In this document: piece after piece, positions 54,009 to 61,368 of the stretch
Numbering within the stretch: the stretch's first letter is position 1
How the letters are laid out: the number at the start of each line of letters is the position of its first letter
Source: Palsa-504 sp963787645
Lineage (GTDB): Bacteria > Actinomycetota > Actinomycetes > Streptosporangiales > Streptosporangiaceae
Reading direction: 5' to 3'
Assembly (NCBI GenBank): GCA_963787645.1
Contig: CAWBDS010000001.1
Span: forward strand, 78,194-142,193
Length of the DNA stretch: 64,000 bases
Notes under the pieces: generated by a model
The model's database searches: none
Told to the model about the DNA's origin: nothing
Seen by the model: the letters and a program-made list of their open reading frames with translations, nothing else
Made by a program: the position numbers and the translations under genes

Positions 54009-55283
54009 CTATGGTTGTGGCAACCTGACGGCTCTATCCGTTAGGTTGCCACTTTCATCTCTTCCGACGCGGAGGGTCTGGGGGCCCCGGAACGAGATGT
54101 TGGGGTGGAAGGTGAGCGGCTGGCCGGGGACCAGGCGCAGGGCCGGGTAGCGGCGGGCTAGTTCGGCGATGGCGATCTGAGCTTCCAGGCGGCCGAAGTT
54201 CGCGCCGAGACAGAAGTGCAGGCCCTTACCGAAGGCCAGGTGGCGTTCGGCGTCGGGACGGTGCAGGTCGAACCGGTCCGGTTCGGCGAAGGCGGCCTGG
54301 TCGCGGCCCGCGGCGGCCAGCCACAGGTAGAGCTTGGCCCCCTCGGGCAGGTCGACCCCGGCCAGCGTGACCGGGCGGGTGGTGACCCGGCGCCACACGG
54401 CCACCGACGGGTCATAGCGCAGGGTCTCCTCCACCGCGCTGGGGATCAGACCGGGAGCGGCGGCGATCTCGTCCCACCGGCGGGGGTCTTCCAGCAGGCG
54501 GTAGACGGTGTTGCTGATCAGGCCGGTGGTCGTCTCGTGGCCGGCGAACGACAGCGAGAACAGGATCGAGGCGATCTCGTCCAGGGTGAGGCGGTCGGGG
54601 GCTTCGGCGTGGATGGCGATCAGGTCGCTGGCCAGGTCGTCACCGGGCGTGGCGACCTTGAGGTCAACCAGGCTGCGCATGTATCGGCGGTAGGCGGCCA
54701 TGCTGGTCGCGATCTCGATCTGGTCCTCGGGAGCCGGGCGGCCCCAGCTCAGCGCGGCGCGGTACCCGCACCACTGCTTCAGCTGGGCGTAGTCCTGTCC
54801 GGGCACGCCCATCAGGGAGAACACCAGGTTGGCGGGCAGCGGGAAGGCCAGCGCGGCGACCAGGTTGAACTCCGGCTGGCCTGCTACCGCGTCGAGCAGC
54901 TGCGCGGCGGTGGCCTCGATGGTCGGGATCATCGCGGTGACCCGCTTCATGCTGAACGCGCGGGCAGCGGGCTTGCGCAGCCGGGCGTGCGCGGGCTCGT
55001 CCAGAGCGGACATGGACGGCTGTGGCTTATGGCCGCCGGCCAGCAAGATCTGCTGGGCTTCGAGGTCCAGCGGGGCCAGGGGGGCCTGGGCGACCGCAGC
55101 GGAGTAGGTGGCCGGGTCCTTGAACACCTCCTCGACGTCCTGGTACCGGGTCACCACGTAGTAGCCGATCGAGGGAGCGTAGAAGACGGGGGCCTCGGCC
55201 TTGGCCATGACGGTGAACGGGTCGGCCAGGAACTCCGGCGAGAGCGGGTCGAACGACTCGTCGACGGGACATGCCGATGTCAT
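54009..55283 (-). CDS. Cytochrome P450
   Basis: The 424-residue protein has the I-helix FAGHETTTG, the EETLR (ExxR) motif and the haem loop FGKGLHFCLGANFGR with the cysteine ligand. It is a soluble class I enzyme that needs ferredoxin; none is encoded beside it. ATG 55283 follows GAGGAGG. The substrate is unknown. Confidence 0.9.
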   Translation of the reverse strand: MTSACPVDESFDPLSPEFLADPFTVMAKAEAPVFYAPSIGYYVVTRYQDVEEVFKDPATYSAAVAQAPLAPLDLEAQQILLAGGHKPQPSMSALDEPAHARLRKPAARAFSMKRVTAMIPTIEATAAQLLDAVAGQPEFNLVAALAFPLPANLVFSLMGVPGQDYAQLKQWCGYRAALSWGRPAPEDQIEIATSMAAYRRYMRSLVDLKVATPGDDLASDLIAIHAEAPDRLTLDEIASILFSLSFAGHETTTGLISNTVYRLLEDPRRWDEIAAAPGLIPSAVEETLRYDPSVAVWRRVTTRPVTLAGVDLPEGAKLYLWLAAAGRDQAAFAEPDRFDLHRPDAERHLAFGKGLHFCLGANFGRLEAQIAIAELARRYPALRLVPGQPLTFHPNISFRGPQTLRVGRDESGNLTDRAVRLPQP

Positions 55284-55408
55284 TCGCGGACCTCCTCGGC
55301 GGCTTGCGGGCGGGTGCCGCAGGCCCATAGTGTCATCCGGCGGGGATTCGGGCGCAAGCAGTGATGCGCGGACTGGGCCGCGGGTTTGCTAGGCTGTCTC
55401 AGGTTCTC

Positions 55409-55482
55409 GGGGCTGTAGCGCAGTCCGGTAGCGCACCTCGTTCGCATCGAGGGGGTCAGGGGTTCAAATCCCCTCAGCTCCA
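55409..55482 (+). tRNA. tRNA-Ala (anticodon CGC)
   Basis: Acceptor GGGGCTG/CAGCTCC with the G3-U70 pair that marks tRNA-Ala, D arm GCGC...GCGC, anticodon stem CCTCG/CGAGG with loop TTCGCAT (anticodon CGC), T arm AGGGG-TTCAAAT-CCCCT and discriminator A. Confidence 0.92.
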
Positions 55483-55618
55483 CCGAGTTCTTCCGGGTCA
55501 GGGTGGTGTGCATGCCCGGTGTACCTCACTCCCGTGTCTGATGTCCGATTTTGGGAGCGGATTGGGAGCGGATCTTGGTTTTCTCCCCATGCCGATGGCT
55601 GAGCGGTAGGTTGCTCCG

Positions 55619-55912
55619 ATGACGGACCGGTGGGGTGATTCGGCAACTTGGGCCACTGCCGTCGGCACCATCGGCGCGACCATCACCGCCCTCTACATCG
55701 CTTCACGAGGTTGGCGTGAGGCAGCAGCCGAGCGCGAGGACGGCGAGGCTGCGCAGGCCCGGCGAGTCGTCGTAGACGATGACCAAGAAGGCGCGTTCAG
55801 GATCTCAAACTTGAGCGACGCGCCAATTCTTAACGTCGGAGTGCTGATCGCTGAACGGCATACGCTCTGGGAGGAAGGTCTGCCCGGAACTGTAACTGGT
55901 CAGGTTCTTTAG
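55619..55912 (+). CDS. Hypothetical protein with N-terminal membrane helix
   Basis: The 97-residue frame starts at ATG 55619 with a possible helix (WATAVGTIGATITALYIASR), then a charged part and a beta-like domain (GAFRISNLSDAPILNVGVLI). It looks like the beginning of a longer family of small membrane proteins and may be truncated. The ribosome site is weak. Confidence 0.4.
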   Translation: MTDRWGDSATWATAVGTIGATITALYIASRGWREAAAEREDGEAAQARRVVVDDDQEGAFRISNLSDAPILNVGVLIAERHTLWEEGLPGTVTGQVL

Positions 55913-55972
55913 TAGTCCGGCATAGAGCCTTACCTTCGCGGGGCTTCCGGGCCGGCGGGAATGGACAGGGAT

Positions 55973-56383
55973 TCAGTCGAGGAGCGTGGCGCCGTGGGCA
56001 GCATATAGCTGTCGCATGCGGGCGGGGCTGCGGTCATCGGTGGCGTGGATGGCCTGGATGAGCGCGAAGGTGCGCGCTCCCATGATGAGCACGTAGCGGG
56101 CCGGAGCGGGGCGCGGGTTCCAGAAGGTGTGCGCGGTCCCGCCGGGCACGATCACCGCGCCGCCGGCTGATATCTGGTGGACGTGCTCGCCGGCGCGGAT
56201 CGCCAGCGTTCCCTCGAGCACGTACCAGGCCTCGTCTTCTGGGTGCTTATGTAGCGGCGCCTGGTAGAGGGGCTCATCTCCGGCGCTGCCCTGCGCTGTC
56301 CACTCGGCCAGCACGAGCTGGGAACCGGCCGGGGCCAGCGCGGTTCCGGCAAGCTGGGGCGCAGCGACCTGCGGTGCAGTCAT
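55973..56383 (-). CDS. Cupin domain protein
   Basis: The 136-residue protein has both cupin motifs: APLHKHPEDEAWYVLEG and PGGTAHTFWNPRPAPARYV, with three His and a Glu as metal ligands. ATG 56383 follows GGAGG. The substrate is unknown; single-domain cupins of this kind include dioxygenases, isomerases and sensors. Confidence 0.8.
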   Translation of the reverse strand: MTAPQVAAPQLAGTALAPAGSQLVLAEWTAQGSAGDEPLYQAPLHKHPEDEAWYVLEGTLAIRAGEHVHQISAGGAVIVPGGTAHTFWNPRPAPARYVLIMGARTFALIQAIHATDDRSPARMRQLYAAHGATLLD

Positions 56384-56535
56384 GATCGGGCCTCCGCAGC
56401 GATCAGCGGGCTGATCGGCACCATCTGCTCGCGATCGTATGACAGTTCCCCGTTGAACGGGCCCGGCCGGCCGCGCTGCCGCATTCGGTGATGGCAGTAG
56501 TGCGGTGAGCGTTCGCGGCGCGTAAGGTCCCGGGT

Positions 56536-56935
56536 GTGCCCGGTGATGAACAGCCGCCGCCGTATGAGGTGCTCGCTGGGCTGGTGGCATCGCTGCGCCG
56601 GGAGCTGGCTGAGGCGGCAGCCGCGCTGCAGCAGGCCAGGGCGGAGCTGGTGCAGGCCCGGGAGCGGATCGCCGAGCTGGAGGCCCGGCTGAAGCAGAAC
56701 CCACGGAACTCCTCCAGGCCGCCGTCCAGTGCGGGGCTGGACAAGCCGCCGCCGAGGCCGCGGTCGCTGCGGAAGAAAAGCGGCCGCAAGCCGGGCGGCC
56801 GGTCACCGCGGTGGAGCGCCGCCAGGTCTTCGACCTGCCGCTAGCGGAGGTCACGGTCACCGAGCATCAGCTGATCGAGCGGGAATGCGGCTGCGGGCAC
56901 CGGACTAAGGCCGCCGCCCCGCAAGGCGCCAGTTA
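56536..56935 (+). mobile_element. IS66-family transposase remnant (N-terminal part)
   Basis: The first frame holds the coiled coil (RERIAELEARLKQNPRNSSR) and PPSSAGLDKPPPRPRSLRKK SGRKPGG-type start of IS66 TnpC. A deletion and frame change at about 56800 join it to RRQVFDLPLAEVTVTEHQLI and ECGCGHRTKAAAPQG, after which homology stops. No DDE domain remains. Confidence 0.65.
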
Positions 56936-57323
56936 CATAGTAATTAGCTCGGACAATTTCATATCGCCGACTCTGCGCGCCGCGAGCGGTCGCACCATAG
57001 CCGTAATTGTCTCTACAGATTGATCACTATCGCCTGCAATAAGCTCAGCGGTTCAGTTTGAAGAGGCAGCCTCTGCTGGAACGTGCGTTCCGGTGGGATG
57101 GCACGAGGCTTGCTTGAGTCGTGGCCATGCGGAAAAGTCCAGGATCAATGCAGGTACAGCCCCGACCGTCCACTCCGTGGCGGCGAGGGCTTCCGCACTC
57201 AACCGGCCTGCCCTGAACCACCGCAAACCTACGCGCAGACCCCAGCCCCGCCCCAATTTCATCCCAGGCATCGCGTCACGAAGTGGCCCATCTCTTTCTT
57301 TTCAGGTGGAGTACGTTCGATGC
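56936..57323. other. Gap upstream of the two-component system
   Basis: AT-richer sequence after the IS66 remnant. The frame of the kinase is open from 57093 but is not protein-like before 57324. No gene is supported. Confidence 0.4.
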
Positions 57324-58475
57324 GTGAGCCGAATCGAACATCTCGCCCGCACGTACTGGTTCGACCTGCTGGTCGCGCTGCTGGCGATCGTGGCGATGCA
57401 GGAGGTGGTGCTCGGACGCGGCTCGTCCGGAGCTCCGACAACGACGCTGTGGTTCTGCCTTCCCGCGCTCGCGATCCTGGTGCTACCCGTGTTCGCGCGG
57501 CGATGGTTTCCGTTTGCCGGACCGGCGGCGTACTGGCTTTTGGCCGCGGGAATCTCGTTCGTCGACCCGCTGCTGATCCCGTACCCCGAGTCCGTCTTCC
57601 TGATGGGGCTGGCGACCGCATTCCTGCTCGGGAACCTTCGGGACGTCCGGCGGGCTGGCCTCGGACTGGCGATCGTGGTCGGCGCTGCGGCGACCCTCGT
57701 CTACAACATCCCCGGGCGCTCGGTCGACGAGCTCGTCTTCATTCCCGTCGACTTCGCCGTCGCCTGGGTTGCAGGCCTTGCCGTCCGCGCGCGGGCCGAG
57801 CAGGCCGAGGTGGCGGAGTCACGTGCGACACAGGCCGAGCACGCCGTGTTCGAGGAGCGCGTGCGGATCGCGCGGGACCTGCATGACGTCGTCGCCCACC
57901 ACGTGAGCATGATGGGCGTCCAGGCCGGCGCTGCCCGCGTCGTGATCGACCGTGACCGCATCAAGGCCAAGGAGTCGTTGACCGCGATCGAGGTCTCGAG
58001 CCGACAGGCGGTGGGGGAGCTGCACCGCCTGCTCGGATTCCTGCGGCAGGCCGGCGACCAGGACGATCTGGCTCCGCGCCCTGGCCTGAGCCAGCTTCCG
58101 CGGCTGGCGGCGAGCATGAGTGAGTCCGAGCTCGCTGTCGCGGTCAGCATCGAAGGGGAGGAACGCTCGTTGCCGCCGATGATCGGCGTGTCGGCGTACC
58201 GCATCGTGCAGGAAGCGCTGACTAACACCCTCAAGCACGCGGCGGCGTCGCGCGCCGACGTGCGCGTGCGGTACTGGCCCGACGAGCTCGAGGTCGAGAT
58301 CATCGACGACGGCCGCGGCGCGACGGCGCTATCAGGGACGAGCCCGGGCGGCCTGGGGTTGATCGGCATGCGCGAGCGTGCCGCCCTGCACGGCGGCCAA
58401 CTCACGGCGGGGCCGGCATCCGGCGGCGGGTTCGCCGTGCGCGTCAAGCTGCCCACCTCGGACGGTGCGCTGTGA
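57324..58475 (+). CDS. NarL-type sensor histidine kinase
   Basis: The 383-residue protein has about five N-terminal membrane helices, a HisKA_3 domain with RIARDLHDVVAHHVSMMGVQ (phospho-acceptor His about residue 187) and an HATPase_c domain with QEALTNTLKHA (N box), DDGRGA and GLGLIGMRERAALHGG. GTG 57324 is used; GTG 57306 is the alternative. Its last codons overlap the response regulator start (GTGA). In related loci such pairs control ABC exporters, which fits the ABC remnants downstream. Confidence 0.85.
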   Translation: MSRIEHLARTYWFDLLVALLAIVAMQEVVLGRGSSGAPTTTLWFCLPALAILVLPVFARRWFPFAGPAAYWLLAAGISFVDPLLIPYPESVFLMGLATAFLLGNLRDVRRAGLGLAIVVGAAATLVYNIPGRSVDELVFIPVDFAVAWVAGLAVRARAEQAEVAESRATQAEHAVFEERVRIARDLHDVVAHHVSMMGVQAGAARVVIDRDRIKAKESLTAIEVSSRQAVGELHRLLGFLRQAGDQDDLAPRPGLSQLPRLAASMSESELAVAVSIEGEERSLPPMIGVSAYRIVQEALTNTLKHAAASRADVRVRYWPDELEVEIIDDGRGATALSGTSPGGLGLIGMRERAALHGGQLTAGPASGGGFAVRVKLPTSDGAL

Positions 58476-59131
58476 GCATCCGTGTGCTGCTGGCCGATGA
58501 CCAGGCGATGGTCCGCGCCGGCTTCCGGATGATCCTCGAGTCCGATCCCGAGATCGAGGTTGTCGGCGAGGCGGCGAACGGCGAGCAGGCCACGGCCAGC
58601 ACCCGGCGCCTGCGGCCCGACATCGTGCTGATGGACATCCAGATGCCCGACGGTGACGGACTCGAGGCCACGCGGCGGATTACCGAAGACGGCGAGCTGC
58701 ACAGTCGTGTGGTGATCCTCACCACGTTCGAGCGTGACGAGTACATGTTCGAGGCCCTGCGGTCGGGCGCCAGCGGCTTCCTGCTCAAGAACGCCCCACC
58801 CGAGGAGCTCCTGCACGCGGTGCACGTCGTGACGGCCGGCGAGGCTCTGCTCGCCCCGTCGGTCACGCGGCGCATCATCGAGCAGTTCGCACGCCGGCCG
58901 GTCAGGCCGGAGCCCGGCACGCGCCTGGACGCCTTGACACAGCGCGAGCGCGAGGTGCTGACGATGCTGGCGTGCGGTAAGAGCAACGCCGAGCTGGCCG
59001 CCGAGCTGTTCGTCACCGAGGGCACGATCAAGACCCACGTCTCCAGCCTGCTCGCGAAGCTCGCGCTCCGTGACCGAGTTCAGGCCGTCGTCCTCGCGTA
59101 CGAGAGCGGGCTGGTCACGCCCGGCGCGTAG
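58472..59131 (+). CDS. NarL/LuxR-type response regulator, copy 1
   Basis: The 219-residue protein has a receiver domain (VLLADDQAMVRAGFRMIL, phospho-acceptor Asp55 in VLMDIQMPDGDG, Thr and Lys in LTTFERD and FLLKNAPPEE) and a LuxR helix-turn-helix (LTQREREVLTMLACGKSNAE, then EGTIKTHVSSLLAKL). The start overlaps the kinase stop. An identical protein is encoded at 60234. Confidence 0.92.
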   Translation: MSIRVLLADDQAMVRAGFRMILESDPEIEVVGEAANGEQATASTRRLRPDIVLMDIQMPDGDGLEATRRITEDGELHSRVVILTTFERDEYMFEALRSGASGFLLKNAPPEELLHAVHVVTAGEALLAPSVTRRIIEQFARRPVRPEPGTRLDALTQREREVLTMLACGKSNAELAAELFVTEGTIKTHVSSLLAKLALRDRVQAVVLAYESGLVTPGA

Positions 59132-59132
59132 A

Positions 59133-59194
59133 CGCGCCTCTATCCTTCGACAGAGGCGCGAGCGGCAAAGATCTGCGCTGAGGAGGAGCGCAGA
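59133..59194 (+). terminator. Two hairpins after response regulator copy 1
   Basis: CGCGCCTCT/AGAGGCGCG (59133-59141, 59152-59160) and TCTGCGCT/AGCGCAGA (59172-59179, 59187-59194) with loop GAGGAGG. The second loop shows a Shine-Dalgarno-like sequence. The same pair follows copy 2 at about 60895-60956. Confidence 0.55.
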
Positions 59195-59275
59195 CGCGCC
59201 CTGCGGGCGATGACAGGCGCAGGCGGCGGACCCAGACTGAGCCCCAGGCACCTTGCACCGACCTGAGGAGCAGTG

Positions 59276-59541
59276 ATGACCGCGCCACACGCCGTATCGG
59301 ACTTGGCATCGGCCTGGCGATCGCCGCCACCGCGCTGCTACCACTCAGCCAGGCGCTCAACGGCGGCCTCCCATACATACCCGCGAGATCATTCGCCGCG
59401 ATCCTCGGCATCTCAGCGCTCCTGGCGCTTTTAGCCCTTGCGCTGCCAACCAGACGAGCGCTCCGCGCCCGGCCCGTTGAGGCGATCGGGGCGCGAGAGA
59501 AGATCAGGACTTCTGGACCGCCCCCGATCGGCGGACGCTAA
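59276..59541 (+). pseudogene. ABC exporter permease remnant (FtsX-like C-terminus)
   Basis: After ATGACCGC..., which belongs to the duplicated block, the sequence from 59296 reads IGLGIGLAIAATALLPLSQA, ARSFAAILGISALLALLALA and TRRALRARPVEAIGARE, the last helices and end of a MacB/FtsX-type permease. Everything before is missing. A TAA and a T run close it. Confidence 0.65.
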
Positions 59542-60015
59542 TTTTTGAGGGCTCGCGTCGATCTCCAGCCCTTCTGCTGCAGCGCCCTCGAGGCGGGAGT
59601 CGCGACACGATGAGCTCTGGCGCTTTCGCCCCCGCCGGAGCCAAAGCAGGACTCACACATGACGCCGGCCGCACGTCATTCTCGCCAGATCCGCTCAGCG
59701 CTGCCTGTCTGAACGCGTGCCGCCCCGAACTTGCGCTTGACCGCCGCGATCGCGACCGGCAGCGTCAAGCCCGAACGCGCGGCTCCTCACCGGACGCGCG
59801 TCATCGGCCCGACGAGCAGCACTTTGGAGTCCCGCCTCCTACCCAGGTAGGAGCCCGGAATCGTCGCCTCGGATGAGCCCGAATCCAGCCTGCCGACGAC
59901 GCCGATCCCACCGTCGCACGCAAAGGTTCGTGGCATCGAATCACCTCGGAAAGGACCGCTCATGCAAGCCCCAACCACCCGACCACTCACCACCTTTGAA
60001 CCGGAGACAGGAGCC
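59542..60015. other. Gap without a supported gene
   Basis: Short frames on both strands lack family matches. This sequence was probably part of the rearranged region between the two response regulator copies. Confidence 0.4.
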
Positions 60016-60237
60016 ATGACTCCAGTGACGCTTCAGACGCGCGAGCTCGCCGCCCGCGCGAACGACGGCATCCACGTCCTGCTGCTCTGGCACCCCCGCC
60101 AGGACGCGGTGACCGTCTCGGTCGACGACACGCGGGGCGGCCACCGCTTCGACCTTGCCGTCGCCCGCGACCGCGCGCTAGAGGCCTTCTATCACCCATT
60201 CGCCTACGCCGCTGCCACCTCGGACGGCGCGCTGTGA
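60016..60237 (+). CDS. Small conserved protein with chimeric C-terminus
   Basis: ATG 60016 follows CAGGAGCC (ATG 59962 behind AAAGGAC is in frame). The 73-residue protein LAARANDGIHVLLLWHPRQD and TVSVDDTRGGHRFDLAVARD resembles small actinobacterial proteins of unknown role. The last six residues, TSDGAL, come from the kinase C-terminus through the duplication. The stop overlaps response regulator copy 2. Confidence 0.55.
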   Translation: MTPVTLQTRELAARANDGIHVLLLWHPRQDAVTVSVDDTRGGHRFDLAVARDRALEAFYHPFAYAAATSDGAL

Positions 60238-60893
60238 GCATCCGTGTGCTGCTGGCCGATGACCAGGCGATGGTCCGCGCCGGCTTCCGGATGATCCTCG
60301 AGTCCGATCCCGAGATCGAGGTTGTCGGCGAGGCGGCGAACGGCGAGCAGGCCACGGCCAGCACCCGGCGCCTGCGGCCCGACATCGTGCTGATGGACAT
60401 CCAGATGCCCGACGGTGACGGACTCGAGGCCACGCGGCGGATTACCGAAGACGGCGAGCTGCACAGTCGTGTGGTGATCCTCACCACGTTCGAGCGTGAC
60501 GAGTACATGTTCGAGGCCCTGCGGTCGGGCGCCAGCGGCTTCCTGCTCAAGAACGCCCCACCCGAGGAGCTCCTGCACGCGGTGCACGTCGTGACGGCCG
60601 GCGAGGCTCTGCTCGCCCCGTCGGTCACGCGGCGCATCATCGAGCAGTTCGCACGCCGGCCGGTCAGGCCGGAGCCCGGCACGCGCCTGGACGCCTTGAC
60701 ACAGCGCGAGCGCGAGGTGCTGACGATGCTGGCGTGCGGTAAGAGCAACGCCGAGCTGGCCGCCGAGCTGTTCGTCACCGAGGGCACGATCAAGACCCAC
60801 GTCTCCAGCCTGCTCGCGAAGCTCGCGCTCCGTGACCGAGTTCAGGCCGTCGTCCTCGCCTACGAGAGCGGGCTGGTCACGCCCGGCGCGTAG
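60234..60893 (+). CDS. NarL/LuxR-type response regulator, copy 2
   Basis: The protein is identical to the one at 58472 over all 219 residues; near the end one codon differs silently (GCC TAC here, GCG TAC there). It has no kinase directly upstream, only the short gene at 60016, whose stop it overlaps by GTGA. Confidence 0.9.
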   Translation: MSIRVLLADDQAMVRAGFRMILESDPEIEVVGEAANGEQATASTRRLRPDIVLMDIQMPDGDGLEATRRITEDGELHSRVVILTTFERDEYMFEALRSGASGFLLKNAPPEELLHAVHVVTAGEALLAPSVTRRIIEQFARRPVRPEPGTRLDALTQREREVLTMLACGKSNAELAAELFVTEGTIKTHVSSLLAKLALRDRVQAVVLAYESGLVTPGA

Positions 60894-60894
60894 A

Positions 60895-60956
60895 CGCGCC
60901 TCTATCCTTCGACAGAGGCGCGAGCGGCAAAGATCTGCGCTGAGGAGGAGCGCAGA
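60895..60956 (+). terminator. Two hairpins after response regulator copy 2
   Basis: The same hairpin pair as at 59133-59194, including the GAGGAGG loop. Confidence 0.55.
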
Positions 60957-61038
60957 CGCGCCCTGCGGGCGATGACAGGCGCAGGCGGCGGACCCAGACT
61001 GAGCCCCAGGCAACTCGCACCGACCTGAGGAAGCAGTG

Positions 61039-61368
61039 ATGACCGCACCACACGCCGTACTGAAGAAGTTCCCCCCGCTCGGAAAGCCGAAGAGCCCGGG
61101 CCTGGCCGCCGTCGAGATCCGCGGTCTCTCCAAGCACTTCGGCCCCGCGACCACGGTCCGCGCACAGGACCCGGTCCGGTTGGCCGGCGCGCTCGAGCGT
61201 CGCGGTCACCGCGCCGACCGCGACGGTGACGTGCTGAACGTCCTCGGCGCCACCCCGGAAGAGGTCGGCGAAATCGCCGGCCACGAGCAGCTGGCCGTGC
61301 TCGGCCTGGCCCCCCGAACGCGCTCGCTCGAAGAAGCATTCATCGCCCTCACTGACGTGCAGTCATGA
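61039..61368 (+). pseudogene. ABC transporter ATP-binding protein lacking the nucleotide-binding core
   Basis: The 109-residue frame begins MTAPHAVLKKF and PGLAAVEIRGLSKHFGPATT, the first strands of an ABC ATPase, and then jumps in frame to VRAQDPVRLAGALERRGHRA and LAPRTRSLEEAFIALTD, the C-terminal domain of drug-exporter ATPases. Walker A, signature, Walker B and H-loop are all absent. Without these it cannot bind ATP. ATGA overlap with the hydrolase gene remains. Confidence 0.7.

Larger units (their letters stand above)
58453..59296 (+). repeat. Duplicated block, copy A (844 bp)
   Basis: It spans the last 22 bases of the kinase, the response regulator, the two hairpins and the first 21 bases of the next frame (ATGACCGC...). 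It recurs nearly identically at 60215-61059. Differences are few and include one silent change and a one-base insertion. Confidence 0.85.
60215..61059 (+). repeat. Duplicated block, copy B (845 bp)
   Basis: Direct copy of 58453-59296, displaced by 1762-1763 bases. Confidence 0.85.
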
